Shown here: positions 1 through 8,004 of the stretch, one piece after another
How positions within the stretch are numbered: position 1 is the first letter of the stretch
Layout: the number at the start of each line of letters is the position of its first letter
DNA from: Aneurinibacillus thermoaerophilus
Lineage (GTDB): Bacteria; Bacillota; Bacilli; Aneurinibacillales; Aneurinibacillaceae
Direction: 5' to 3'
NCBI RefSeq assembly: GCF_900099925.1
Contig: NZ_FNDE01000039.1
Coordinates: forward strand, 1 to 34,924
DNA length: 34,924 nucleotides
Translations under genes and position numbers: made by a program
Notes under the pieces: model-generated
Databases searched by the model: none
What the model was told of the DNA's origin: nothing
Seen by the model: only the letters and a program-made list of their open reading frames with translations

Positions 1-279
1 TATGCCCAGCGTTGGTCGATCGAATGCTTTTTTCGACAAGCGAAAGACCAGCTGAAGCTCGATGGGTACCGCGTTCGTCAACGTCGGGCGGTGAAACGGT
101 ATTGGATCTTGGTGCAACTCGCTTATGTGTACAGTATGGTCGAATCCAACAGCGATTTCTCTACCGGGCTTGACTTCCTTCGAAAGAAGAAAGGACATAG
201 CCTCGTGGAGTTTATTTACGATGCAGCGAAACAAGATATTCCCATTGATGTCGTTAAAAAACAGCTTCATGTGGCATAA
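1..279 (+). pseudogene. 3' part of an IS4/IS701-type DDE transposase (runs off the window's left edge)
   Basis: The frame is open from base 1 and gives 92 residues ending at a TAA at 277-279. It carries a perfect YREK signature (Y-x2-R-x3-E-x6-K) in its first 15 residues, YAQRWSIECFFRQAK, where E is the catalytic glutamate of IS4/IS701-like DDE transposases. The text after it (FFRQAKDQLKLDGYRV, then ILVQLAYVYS) fits the C-terminal end of this superfamily. Whether the full gene is intact upstream cannot be seen. The element's right terminal inverted repeat may lie around 315-343, where the minus strand reads CTGTAGTTGAGCAATTTTC; that cannot be confirmed without the left end. It marks the left border of the accessory block holding the lantibiotic immunity genes. 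Confidence 0.8.
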
Positions 280-686
280 GGGGTACTCCGTTTGTCTCTT
301 TTTACATGGTAATTATTGTAATGAAAATTGCTCAACTACAGTAACATAAATAGAAATTCTAATATTTTTCTAATGTTTTTGTATACATTTTTTATATTTT
401 TTATATTTTTGTATATTTTTTAAAAAAATATTAACTTCTTTTTAAAAGATTTATCTTCAGATTTTCTATTAAAAATTCAAACCGGTGTCCCTTTCCCGGC
501 ATCTCTAGAATTCATTTGGGATAACAGCCAAAAAACCTCCCGATTCTTTCCTGAAGCTCGCGAATGCAACTATAAAATTTTTATCAAATGGAATATTATT
601 ATTTTTTGGTTATTTTTAATTGAAAAGTCATTACCATTCTATTTTCCCATGTTGTTCTCGCCAATTACATTGTAATTTTGAAGGAA
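280..686. other. AT-rich non-coding stretch between transposase and immunity operon
   Basis: No convincing gene. The sequence is strongly A/T-biased with long T and A runs (about 355-440). It probably contains the right end of the IS4/IS701-like element and decayed sequence. A minus-strand frame runs from about 812 to 630 and is treated separately as a possible gene remnant. Confidence 0.5.
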
Positions 687-722
687 TAAAAAAAGTACTT
701 TCACCAACAGGAAAGTACTCTT
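687..722 (-). terminator. Rho-independent terminator downstream of the immunity operon
   Basis: A perfect 9-bp stem (AGTACTTTC at 694-702 with GAAAGTACT at 711-719) has an 8-nt loop. On the minus strand it is followed by a run of seven T (complement of the A run just left of 694). It lies about 135 nt downstream of the lanI-like stop codon and most simply ends the lanFEGI transcript. Confidence 0.75.
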
Positions 723-845
723 TTGCAAAATGTCTATTTAAGATTCCAAGTATTGCTTCTTCCATTACATAACTTGCATCTGATATAGATTCGCAATCTG
801 TTTTTCATGCTCCCAAAATTCAGTTAAGTTTATGCCTGAAGACAT
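723..845 (-). pseudogene. Possible frameshifted remnant of a small gene
   Basis: On the minus strand an ATG at 845 opens a 26-codon frame beginning MSSGINLTEFWEHEKQIA, closed by TAA at 765-767. A second frame picks up around 812 and reads on as ISDASYVMEEAILGILNRHF and further into the terminator hairpin. Together they look like one protein-like sequence split by a frameshift, just downstream of the immunity lipoprotein gene. The product is not recognised. It could equally be chance open frame in AT-rich DNA. Confidence 0.25.
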
Positions 846-855
846 GGACTCATAA

Positions 856-1296
856 TTATTTTATTTTTGCGAGATGATATTTATTATTAATTACTACCGC
901 AACTTCTTTGTCCGGACTTACATCTTTTATGCTGTATACCCAACCAAAATTTAAATGAATTCTTTTTTCGTCTTCTTCATTTGGAACAATTTCAACTTTT
1001 CTAAGCTCTTTTTTGCTTAATATCTCATTCTTTTCATTAATCGTAATATTTTCCGAAACTTTTCCGATAGGTTCATTTAACTCGTCGGGATCTACTTCTG
1101 ATTCTTGGATAACATAAGTTTTTCCCTCATAGCTTATTTCCTTGAAATTTTCTTTGTTCAATTTATATTTCGGCAATTTTTTATCAATAGCCATATTTTG
1201 GGATGCTGTTTGTTTTAAGTCACTTAAAAGCGAACAGCCTCCCAAGAGGATTGCACCAATTAATAAAAGCAATAGTATGGAATTTTTCATTTCCAC
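856..1296 (-). CDS. NisI/SpaI-like lantibiotic immunity lipoprotein
   Basis: About 146 residues. A short positively charged start is followed by a hydrophobic stretch and a lipobox ending LLGGC, so the protein should be lipidated on the cysteine and anchored outside the membrane. The mature part contains YEGKTYVI, EPIGKVS and a C-terminal block with FGWVYSIK and VVINNKYHLAKIK, which I recognise as the NisI/SpaI-type self-immunity lipoprotein pattern; these proteins bind the lantibiotic and reduce its access to lipid II. The longest open frame starts at 1338, but the AGGAGGAG site at about 1303-1310 lies inside it and sits 6 nt before a GTG at 1296 (an ATG at 1290 is the alternative). It is the last gene of the four-gene operon, after the second permease. 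Family assignment comes from memory of the pattern and should be checked by profile search. Confidence 0.7.
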   Translation of the reverse strand: MEMKNSILLLLLIGAILLGGCSLLSDLKQTASQNMAIDKKLPKYKLNKENFKEISYEGKTYVIQESEVDPDELNEPIGKVSENITINEKNEILSKKELRKVEIVPNEEDEKRIHLNFGWVYSIKDVSPDKEVAVVINNKYHLAKIK

Positions 1297-1330
1297 TATA
1301 TTCTCCTCCTTTCCATGCTTTTTACTTTTA

Positions 1331-2119
1331 TTATTCATATGACTTATCTCCTTCCCAGCGATTAAACCAGATTAAGCCGATTATTGTTACTAATATAAAA
1401 CATATAATTGCAGGTACAATACCTTTAAGTAGTTCTTGGAAATAAAGATTCGACAACTGCATTCCAAAGGCATGTTTTGCCTCAGGCATTAATAACATGG
1501 GAACTTGTGAAAGGCGAACAGTCCAAGCCCAAGGAATAAACTGCCATATGTTATCTCCTACGACAGTTGCCCCAATTATAGCTGAAATAAGGAAGCCTCC
1601 GCCTCCGATCGCTATAGATGCTCCCATCCCTAATGCAAAGCTGATGAGCATATGCATGGAAAAAAGTATAAGTGAGCCAATCACAGACAACAGTACTCCT
1701 TGCAAAAATAGATCATAATGAATATTATCTACGTGCAATATATATCTCATTCCCAACAGCATAAGGAAAGTTGCTAAGAATATATCCACAATTGCTGATA
1801 AAATCAGCAGAAAAAGTTTGCCAAAGTAAAATTTTGCTCTTGAAACGGGACCGGCCAACAAGTTAATAAAATTTCCTGATTTTTCTTCCTGATATGAAAT
1901 AAGACCAGTAAATAAAGAAATAATAATAGGTAAAGAGACGGTCAGTACCTCAAAAAAACCCCCATATATCTTAATTTGCCATGATGAAGGATCATTGTAC
2001 CTGGAAAAATACCATAACATAAAGATTGGATAAATGATCGGTGTTACAAACACGATAAGCCTGATTGTTGTACGTTTTGTCTTTATCCATTCCGAAGACA
2101 GAATTTTCAGAAGAGACAT
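1331..2119 (-). CDS. ABC-2 permease, LanG-like lantibiotic immunity subunit
   Basis: 262 residues with about six hydrophobic segments, and the typical opening LLKILSSEWIKTKRTTIRLI, where a charged SEWIK segment precedes the first membrane helix. The motif GLISYQEEKSGNFINLLAGP between helices 2 and 3 is typical of BcrB/LanE/LanG-type permeases. The start ATG at 2119 has AGAGGTGA 7 nt upstream and sits one base after the stop of the preceding permease, so the two are translationally coupled. With the second permease and the ATPase it should form an exporter that pulls lantibiotic out of the membrane. Which of the two permeases is the true LanE or LanG is only inferred from order. Confidence 0.75.
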   Translation of the reverse strand: MSLLKILSSEWIKTKRTTIRLIVFVTPIIYPIFMLWYFSRYNDPSSWQIKIYGGFFEVLTVSLPIIISLFTGLISYQEEKSGNFINLLAGPVSRAKFYFGKLFLLILSAIVDIFLATFLMLLGMRYILHVDNIHYDLFLQGVLLSVIGSLILFSMHMLISFALGMGASIAIGGGGFLISAIIGATVVGDNIWQFIPWAWTVRLSQVPMLLMPEAKHAFGMQLSNLYFQELLKGIVPAIICFILVTIIGLIWFNRWEGDKSYE

Positions 2120-2120
2120 T

Positions 2121-2867
2121 TCAGTTCACCTCTTTTTTTGAAAACCAGAACGCTGTTACAAATGACAATAAAACAAAAAATACAATGGAGACAGCAATTC
2201 CTATTGGAATAACGGAAGGATCCAACAAAGGACTTCCTTTCTCCAATGGAACTCCTTTTGGATGAACTCCTACAATAGGAGACATCAGTCTCATTCCCCA
2301 GCTCCACGGAATATACATCCAGTAAGATTCCGGAGCCATTACTACTCCTATTATGATCCCTATCACGCTGACAATAACAGAAATCACCGTTCCAAATCGC
2401 TCTGCCAAAAACAAACCTATAGGGATGTATGCCAAAGATGTGATCCAAATTGTAAGACTGGCCAGTATGACTACAACAGCTGATGTAATGCTGTTGGGCA
2501 GTAATAATTTTAATATTAACAGCAAAATGATAAGTTCAATTGATGAGAACAACGTATAATAGGCAATTACAATGATTTTACTGAACCACATACGTGTAAT
2601 GCTGATATCATGGCATCGTAAAGCTCTGTAGTTTCCCGACTTTTTTTCTCTCATTGCGGAAAGTGACGCGATCAATGCTGTCCCTAACGGAATAAATATT
2701 AATGGCCACCAATTAAATACCGTGTATTCGAAATAATTATATTTTGAATTAATGGTAGGCATGGTAATCATGGCATATAGTACAAAGAAAAAAGGGGCAA
2801 TATATACAAGTTTTTTTGCAAATGTCCGCTTATATTTTAAACGTTCTGATTGTATCATATTCAGCAT
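2121..2867 (-). CDS. ABC-2 permease, LanE-like lantibiotic immunity subunit
   Basis: 248 residues with about six predicted membrane helices. It begins MLNMIQSERLKYKRTFAK, where the amphipathic SERLKYKRT segment matches the start of LanE/MutE-type permeases, and has MREKKSGNYRALRCHDIS after the second helix. The start ATG at 2867 follows AAGGAGGATGTGAATA, and this ribosome binding site overlaps the stop of the upstream ATPase gene. The gap to the ATPase is 18 nt and to the next permease 1 nt, so all are one operon. Membrane partner of the ATPase encoded at 2886-3575. Like the rest of the operon it is more A/T-rich than the core genes nearby, which fits horizontal transfer. Confidence 0.75.
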   Translation of the reverse strand: MLNMIQSERLKYKRTFAKKLVYIAPFFFVLYAMITMPTINSKYNYFEYTVFNWWPLIFIPLGTALIASLSAMREKKSGNYRALRCHDISITRMWFSKIIVIAYYTLFSSIELIILLLILKLLLPNSITSAVVVILASLTIWITSLAYIPIGLFLAERFGTVISVIVSVIGIIIGVVMAPESYWMYIPWSWGMRLMSPIVGVHPKGVPLEKGSPLLDPSVIPIGIAVSIVFFVLLSFVTAFWFSKKEVN

Positions 2868-2885
2868 TATTCACATCCTCCTTCA

Positions 2886-3575
2886 TTATCCGCTGACTAC
2901 ATCTATAAAGAATTTTTCTAAATCTTTGTTTTGCTCTATTTCACCCTGATATTTGAGTTTTCCGTTTTGAATAATGCCAATATAATCCGCCAATTGTTTT
3001 ACCTCTGGTAAAATGTGGCTTGATAAGATGACAGTCATTCCTTGCTTCGGGAAAGATCTTATAAGTTTCCGCAACTCTTGTATACCCAGCGGATCAAGTC
3101 CGTTTGTCGGTTCATCGAGAATAAGAAGTTTTGGATCATTTAAAAGTGCTTTAGCAATACCCAATCTTTGCTTCATACCAAAGGAAAACTGCGATACTTT
3201 CTTTTTGCCTGTATTCTCCAAACCGACAATTTCCAGTACCTCTTTTATTCTTGAATTCGGCAAATTTAATAATTTTGCATGAACGAGTAAATTCTCATAC
3301 GCCGTTAAATTTCCATAAAGAGCCGGTGATTCGATAAGCGCGCCGATATCTTTAAGGTCTTTTCTGCTCCATGAATGACCATTAAAGATAATTTCTCCGT
3401 TTGTAGGACGCAAAAGCCCTGTTAACAATTTTAAGATGGTTGATTTTCCGGCACCATTCGGTCCAAGCAATCCATAAATCGTGTTTTCCTTCACTCTTAA
3501 AGAAACATTGTCAACCGCAAGCTGTTTACCAAAAGATTTGCTTAAATTATTGGTTTCCAAAAAATACTCTTCCAT
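2886..3575 (-). CDS. ABC transporter ATPase, LanF/BcrA-like (lantibiotic or bacitracin immunity)
   Basis: 229 residues, a single nucleotide-binding domain. Walker A is GPNGAGKST, the signature region is SQFSFGMKQRLGIAKAL, Walker B is LLILDEPTNGLDP, and the switch histidine is in LSSHILPE. Size and sequence style match LanF/BcrA ATPases that drive peptide-antibiotic removal. I chose ATG 3575 because GAAAGGAGAATAGAA precedes it; the longer frame to 3650 lacks this. It is first in the operon F-E-G-I. No lanA, lanB/C or lanM, lanT, lanP or lanRK gene is visible in this window, so the cluster looks like stand-alone immunity against a competitor's lantibiotic. A bacitracin-type system is possible, but the NisI/SpaI-like last gene argues for lantibiotic. 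Confidence 0.85.
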   Translation of the reverse strand: MEEYFLETNNLSKSFGKQLAVDNVSLRVKENTIYGLLGPNGAGKSTILKLLTGLLRPTNGEIIFNGHSWSRKDLKDIGALIESPALYGNLTAYENLLVHAKLLNLPNSRIKEVLEIVGLENTGKKKVSQFSFGMKQRLGIAKALLNDPKLLILDEPTNGLDPLGIQELRKLIRSFPKQGMTVILSSHILPEVKQLADYIGIIQNGKLKYQGEIEQNKDLEKFFIDVVSG

Positions 3576-3940
3576 TTCTATTCTCCTTTCAAAGTTAAAA
3601 AGCTTTAAAAATTTTATGTTTTGTTCCTTTACATTCCACCGTATCCGCAAGTGGCTACATAAACGGCGCAGTACCGGGACTTTATACAGTTAAGCGATTA
3701 TCCTTAATCTCCGTTGGATATAACAAATACATTGAAGAAATTAATGCATTTTTTGATTCATCATTCATCCACAATTTCATACTAACTTTTCAATATAAAG
3801 TTTTTATAATAATCACGATTTTTCATTAGAGAATTGACGGGATTTAAAAACGTATTGTATTGGGTATGCATTATTTAGTACGTGTCCATGCCTTTACATT
3901 ATTTTTTATATATACTTTAAAAACATAATTTTTTTTCAAG
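3576..3940. other. Upstream region of the immunity operon
   Basis: No gene is supported here. It must contain the promoter of the lanFEGI-like operon on the minus strand. I could not pick a promoter with confidence because there are many TA-rich hexamers. No two-component operator repeat was recognised. Confidence 0.4.
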
Positions 3941-3950
3941 ACAAAATAAA

Positions 3951-3983
3951 AAGTGTCTGATCAAATGGTTTTATCAGACACTT
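3951..3983. terminator. Strong hairpin, probably a minus-strand terminator
   Basis: A perfect 11-bp stem (AAGTGTCTGAT at 3951-3961 with ATCAGACACTT at 3973-3983) has an 11-nt loop. Read on the minus strand it is followed by TTTTATTTTG, as in an intrinsic terminator. It would stop transcription arriving from rlmCD or the IS-derived block before the immunity operon. It could also be an insertion-element end. Confidence 0.55.
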
Positions 3984-4116
3984 AATTTCCTGAAAACTAT
4001 TTTGTTCTTCATCCAATGATTTAAAAACAAAATTAAGGTAAATTTAATCTAATTTTAGCAAAAGAATTATCCCGGCTTGCTCGTAACGTACCGTTGGCAT
4101 ATCAATTGCGGGAAAT

Positions 4117-4265
4117 TTTAACATAACACGCGAGAAGTCCCCTTCCTTCATCGCAGACGGCACGTGTCTGTGAGATCAGCGACAACCCGCTGATCGCCTG
4201 TTCTATCGAGGTGGACAGTTCAGAAACCCTCACTTCAACCTATGGTAAGTGGGGGAGGTTCATAT
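4117..4265 (+). mobile_element. Solitary IS200/IS605-like right end, possibly an omega-RNA scaffold
   Basis: The first 24 bases (4117-4140, ending CGCGAGAAGTCC) are identical to 34805-34828 at the other end of the window. Downstream lie three hairpins: CAGAC/GTCTG around 4155-4170, a perfect 8-bp GATCAGCG/CGCTGATC (4174-4195), and CCTCACTT with AAGTGGGG (about 4229-4256). Known IS200/IS605 right ends that encode TnpB guide RNAs begin with similar GCGAGAAG-CCCC text and end in a CACTT...AAGTGGGG hairpin just before the guide. No tnpA or tnpB is attached here, so this looks like an orphan end of about 150 nt. Family assignment is from memory of such ends and is moderate. Confidence 0.5.
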
Positions 4266-4277
4266 GAATAAAGGATA

Positions 4278-4322
4278 TTGGAAAAGCCCGTTTCATTGAT
4301 ATTCAGAAACGCGCTTTTCCAA
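4278..4322 (-). terminator. Hairpin downstream of rlmCD
   Basis: A 10-bp stem (TTGGAAAAGC at 4278-4287 with GCTTTTCCAA at 4313-4322) is extended inward by CGTTTC/GAAACG after a one-base mismatch. It starts 5 nt after the rlmCD stop codon. There is no strong T run on the minus strand, so it may be a weak terminator or a 3'-end stabilising hairpin. Confidence 0.5.
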
Positions 4323-4326
4323 ATAG

Positions 4327-5736
4327 TTATTTTTTTATGAGCAACGCGCAACACTCCACATGCGCCGTATGTGGAAACATATCCACCGGCTGTACTTCCG
4401 CCGTCTTATAGCCGCCGTCTTCGAGGATGCGGAGATCGCGAGCCAGCGTGGCCGGATTGCATGACACATACACAACGCGCTTCGGCTTCATGGCGATAAT
4501 CGTCTGGAGCAGCTTTTCATCGCAACCTTTGCGCGGCGGGTCCACCACAATCACATCGGCGACATTCCCTTCCTCATACCAGCGCGGAATCACCGTCTCC
4601 GCTTCCCCCACCGCGAACGTCACATTATCCATTTCGTTCAGGCGAGCATTGCGCTTCGCGTCCTCAATGGCCTCCGGCACAATCTCTACGCCAAACACGT
4701 GCTTCGCCTTCTGTGCCAAAAACAGTGAAATCGTTCCGATCCCGCAGTATGCATCGATCACATTCTCCTCGCCCGTCAACGCCGCGTACTCCAGCGCTTT
4801 CTTATACAACCGCTCCGTCTGAACCGGATTCACCTGATAGAACGAACGGGCCGAAATCGCAAACTTCACGTCGCCAATCGTATCATAAATATACTCTTCG
4901 CCCCACAGCACCCGCGTCACATCGCCGAAAATGACGTTTGTCCGCTTCGTATTGACATTCTGCACGATACTTTTCACACCCGGTATCGCTTCCACAAGCT
5001 CCTGCACAAGCGCTTCCGCATGCGGAATCCTCTCGCCGTTCGTTACGAGCACAATCATCACTTCGCCTGTCGCAAAGCCTACTTTCGTCACCACGTGCCG
5101 CAACAAACCGCTGTGCGCCTCCTCATCATACGCACGAATGCCGTATTTTCCGGCAATTTCTTTCACACGGGCGACGACTTCATCGCTTTTCTCGTGCTGA
5201 ATCAGGCACTCCTTCATATCGATAATCTCATGCGAACGCTGGGCATAAAAGCCCCCAATCAAGCCGCCTTCTTCTTCTCCGATTGGCACCTGGGCCTTGT
5301 TCCGATAGCGCCACGGATCTTCCATGCCGATCGTCGGATGAATAAGAGCACCTTCAATCTTGCCAATGCGGCGCAGATTCTCTTCCACCAGCTTGCGCTT
5401 AAATGCGAGCTGTGCATCATAATCCATATGCTGCAACATACAACCGCCGCAACGCTTGTATATCGGGCATGGCGGTTCCGCGCGGCTTGCAGCTGGCTCA
5501 CGGATTTCCATCAGGCGCGCGTAGCCGAATTGCTTCTTCAACTTAGTTGCCTTTGCTATAATTGTTTCACCAGGCAATGCGCCCGGCACAAACAGTGTAT
5601 ATCCCTGATAACGCCCCACACCATTGCCTTCATGCGAAAGATCTTCAATGACAAGCTCTACCGTCTGGTTTTTTTTCAGCGGAAGTCCAGCAATAGCCGT
5701 GGCAGCCTGTTTTTTCTTGCGTGATGTATTTCCCAA
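4327..5736 (-). CDS. rlmCD: 23S rRNA (uracil-5-)-methyltransferase RlmCD (RlmD/RumA family)
   Basis: 469 residues. An N-terminal TRAM domain (about residues 20-80, with [20 protein letters not shown]) binds RNA. It is followed by an iron-sulfur motif C-x5-C-x2-C ([10 protein letters not shown]) and a Rossmann methyltransferase domain with [14 protein letters not shown] for S-adenosylmethionine binding, VDPPRKGCD, and the catalytic cysteine in [12 protein letters not shown]. In Firmicutes one enzyme (B. subtilis YefA) makes both m5U747 and m5U1939 in 23S rRNA; that dual role is inferred here from family. Length is as expected (B. subtilis about 459). It sits near dagK and gatCAB as in Bacillus, but with insertions between them. 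Confidence 0.92.
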   Translation of the reverse strand: MGNTSRKKKQAATAIAGLPLKKNQTVELVIEDLSHEGNGVGRYQGYTLFVPGALPGETIIAKATKLKKQFGYARLMEIREPAASRAEPPCPIYKRCGGCMLQHMDYDAQLAFKRKLVEENLRRIGKIEGALIHPTIGMEDPWRYRNKAQVPIGEEEGGLIGGFYAQRSHEIIDMKECLIQHEKSDEVVARVKEIAGKYGIRAYDEEAHSGLLRHVVTKVGFATGEVMIVLVTNGERIPHAEALVQELVEAIPGVKSIVQNVNTKRTNVIFGDVTRVLWGEEYIYDTIGDVKFAISARSFYQVNPVQTERLYKKALEYAALTGEENVIDAYCGIGTISLFLAQKAKHVFGVEIVPEAIEDAKRNARLNEMDNVTFAVGEAETVIPRWYEEGNVADVIVVDPPRKGCDEKLLQTIIAMKPKRVVYVSCNPATLARDLRILEDGGYKTAEVQPVDMFPHTAHVECCALLIKK

Positions 5737-5800
5737 TCTGCTTCACCTGATTTTTCGTAAAATTTGACATTCCACACGCCTATAGGTTTGGCTTGTATAT

Positions 5801-5964
5801 TTACGAATCATGCCAAAACACCGTTTCTTTAAATCGTTCTTCCACTTTGTTTACTAATACCTTTCGACCATATCTAGGACAAAAAACCAAAGAATAATTA
5901 ATAAAAAATTGTTGTTTTAGGCATTCTCTTAAAGGGGATACCAAACAATGCCATCTTTCATCCC
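5801..5964 (-). pseudogene. Decayed IS200/IS605 tnpA 5' end with left-end hairpin
   Basis: On the minus strand residues YSLVFCPRYGRKVLVNKVEE followed by RFKE match the N-terminal region of IS200-type Y1 transposase TnpA (family pattern YHLVFCPKYRRKVL...VEERFKE). The frame then ends quickly (FWHDS, stop) before the HUH and catalytic tyrosine motifs, so only the start of the gene remains. The natural start ATG at 5924 (MPKTT) is out of frame with it because of the six-T run at about 5905, so there is also a frameshift. Just upstream GGGGAT (5934-5939) can pair with ATCCC (about 5960-5964), as in IS200 left-end hairpins. Not functional. Confidence 0.6.
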
Positions 5965-6006
5965 ACGATTGAAACCATGGACGTTCAGACGGCATTTCTA
6001 TAAATT

Positions 6007-6888
6007 TCAACGAATCAACTGAATATGGCGCGGCAGCGCCGTAAACTTACATGGCAGAGAGCTTCCCAGCTCACCGTCCAGGTTCAGGTCAACTCGTTTG
6101 TTTGAAGTCGCTTTTAATTGTTTCGTCTGAAAATGAATCACGTTTGGATGTTTGAAATGTTCGCCTTTTAACGCCATCGTAGCGATGCGAATAAACTCCG
6201 GCAGCGATGTTTTCTTCAACACAATACAATCAAACAAGCCATCATCCAATTTTGCCTTTGGCATAAGCTTTTCAAATCCGCCCACGGAGTTACTATTGGC
6301 GATAAGGAAAAGCATGATTTCTTCATCGATTACGATATTATTGTCTGCCTCAATTCGTACACGCATCGGCGAAAGAAACGGAAGCTTCTCGATCCCTTTA
6401 ATATAATAAGCGAGCTGACCAAGCATCGTCTTAACTTTGCTTGGCACTTCGTATGTAAGCGTGGTGAGCGAACCGCCACCGGCGATGTTAATGAAGTATT
6501 TGTCATTAATTTTACCGATGTCAATGGGAGAAGGCTTTCCTTTAGCGATAACACCAACCGCTTTAGGAATCGAACGAGGAAGTCCGATAGCGCGGGCAAA
6601 ATCGTTTGTCGTGCCCGCGGGAATAATGCCAAGCGCAGGACGGTAGCGCTGTTCCGCGATTCCATTAATCACCTCATAGACGGTTCCGTCTCCTCCCGCA
6701 GCGATAACCAAATCAAACCGATTCTCCACCGCTCTGCGGGCCGCCAGCGTCGCGTCCCCTTCCCCTTTAGTCGCATGGCACGATGTCTCGTAGCCTGCTT
6801 CTTCCAGCGTATTTAATATATCAGGAATCCGTTTGCGCACCTCTTCCCGGCCAGCAGACGGATTATAAATAAGCCGAGCTCGTTTCAA
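6007..6888 (-). CDS. dagK: Diacylglycerol kinase (DagK/DgkB family)
   Basis: 293 residues, the usual size (B. subtilis DgkB about 303). It contains the N-terminal RLIYNPSAGRE, the nucleotide-binding AAGGDGTVYEVINGI (GGDGT motif) and LGIIPAGTTNDFARA, followed by NIAGGGSLT. These are the lipid kinase catalytic-domain signatures (NAD kinase/diacylglycerol kinase fold). It phosphorylates diacylglycerol, released by lipoteichoic acid synthesis, to phosphatidic acid, recycling it into phospholipid at the inner membrane face. Its place next to rlmCD matches the Bacillus order gatB-dgkB-yefA, although gatCAB is 9 kb away here because of inserted genes. The IS200 remnant abuts its stop codon without truncating it. 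Confidence 0.92.
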   Translation of the reverse strand: MKRARLIYNPSAGREEVRKRIPDILNTLEEAGYETSCHATKGEGDATLAARRAVENRFDLVIAAGGDGTVYEVINGIAEQRYRPALGIIPAGTTNDFARAIGLPRSIPKAVGVIAKGKPSPIDIGKINDKYFINIAGGGSLTTLTYEVPSKVKTMLGQLAYYIKGIEKLPFLSPMRVRIEADNNIVIDEEIMLFLIANSNSVGGFEKLMPKAKLDDGLFDCIVLKKTSLPEFIRIATMALKGEHFKHPNVIHFQTKQLKATSNKRVDLNLDGELGSSLPCKFTALPRHIQLIR

Positions 6889-6993
6889 TCCGTATCCATC
6901 CCATCCATAAATTTTCTATAGTTTATCATACCTTCTTTTCTTTCGTTTTAAAAGATAGAGCGGTATTCGCTCCTGTGCTCCGCTGAAAATCTG

Positions 6994-7701
6994 TTAAACA
7001 TTCATAGGCATGGCAAAAAACAGTGTGACAATTGTTCCTGTTTTGCCACAACTCTTTACCTTAATCCTACCACCGTTTGCTGTAACGATTTTTTTCACGA
7101 TCGGTAGCCCCAGGCCCATACCGACCTTCTTCGTGGAGAAAAATGGATTAAAAATTTGTCGTCGTGTTTCCTTATCCATTCCTCTTCCGTTGTCCGCAAA
7201 ATATACACATGCCTTGTTTTTATGCAGCTTTGTCTTGATGCAGATAGACATCGTCGGCTTGTCTTTTGCTTCGATGGAATTAGAAAAAAGAGAGAAAAAA
7301 ACTTGCAGCATTTGATCAGGGTCAATAAAAAGCGGATAAGCGTCCAGTTCCCGGGCAAGATGAATTTGAAAGTTGATGTCCTGATTCGCCGTGTCTTTTG
7401 AAACCAAATAGCTGAATTGTTTTATGAGCGTGTTGATACAAACCTGTCGTTTCTTCGGAACAACCGGCTGGGATAATAGCAAAAAATCTTCGATCGTTTT
7501 ATTTATTTGATCGAGTTCGGGGATTAAAAGATCTAAAAATATCACCGCATTCTCTTCCCCGACACTTCGCGAAAGATATTGCAAATACCCGCGCACCGTC
7601 ATCAAAGGATTCCGTACTTCATGAGCCATTTTAACAGCTATATCGCCGATGAGGGAATAATTCGCCCTTTCCTCCTCGTTCGGACACACAGCCTTATCCA
7701 T
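6994..7701 (-). CDS. Sensorless histidine kinase, KinB/KinE-like
   Basis: About 235 residues made only of a transmitter module. The HisKA H-box is AHEVRNPLMTVRGYLQYL with the phospho-accepting histidine. The HATPase_c boxes are N (SLFSNSIEAKDKP), D/G1 (FADNGRGMD), F (IFNPFFSTKKVG) and G2 (MGLGLPIVKKI). The H-box style is that of sporulation phosphorelay kinases. No membrane helix or PAS/GAF domain is present, and no response regulator gene is adjacent, so it is an orphan cytosolic kinase. I chose ATG 7701, with AAGGAG 7 nt upstream, instead of the longer frame to 7719. Feeding Spo0F is a possible role inferred from the family only. Confidence 0.85.
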   Translation of the reverse strand: MDKAVCPNEEERANYSLIGDIAVKMAHEVRNPLMTVRGYLQYLSRSVGEENAVIFLDLLIPELDQINKTIEDFLLLSQPVVPKKRQVCINTLIKQFSYLVSKDTANQDINFQIHLARELDAYPLFIDPDQMLQVFFSLFSNSIEAKDKPTMSICIKTKLHKNKACVYFADNGRGMDKETRRQIFNPFFSTKKVGMGLGLPIVKKIVTANGGRIKVKSCGKTGTIVTLFFAMPMNV

Positions 7702-7933
7702 CTGCATTCTCCTTACCATAATTATTGTATGAACACTCCTACCACCTGCGTTTCACTCAGAGGCAATGAAAAGTTCTTAAGCCAGCTTATCAAAGCTTGC
7801 ATATTCATCCTTCTCCATTTATTTCCCGTTATTTTTATGCCTTGTCTTCAAAAACTAACCGTGTAGCTATACGCTACTCCATCCCTTGATTTTACTTTAA
7901 AAATTAGTTATTTTCAATCGCTTTGCAACTTAT

Positions 7934-7974
7934 CGCTACAATCATTTTAGCGGTACCAACGGCTACAGTATAAT
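7934..7974 (+). promoter_or_regulatory. Promoter and possible auto-operator of the XRE gene
   Basis: A perfect -10 hexamer TATAAT lies at 7969-7974, about 30 nt before the start codon. Overlapping the -35 position is an inverted repeat CGCTA-n9-TAGCG (7934-7952). This is a common layout for self-repressing XRE-family regulators. The -35 itself is weak. Confidence 0.45.
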
Positions 7975-8004
7975 GTATCGGGAAAGCAAAAAGGTGGGAT
8001 TGTT

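Noticed and set aside
5020-5724. Long plus-strand open frame of 234 codons opposite rlmCD
   Set aside because: It is antisense to a clear full-length methyltransferase gene, has no ribosome site or family motifs, and is a composition shadow.
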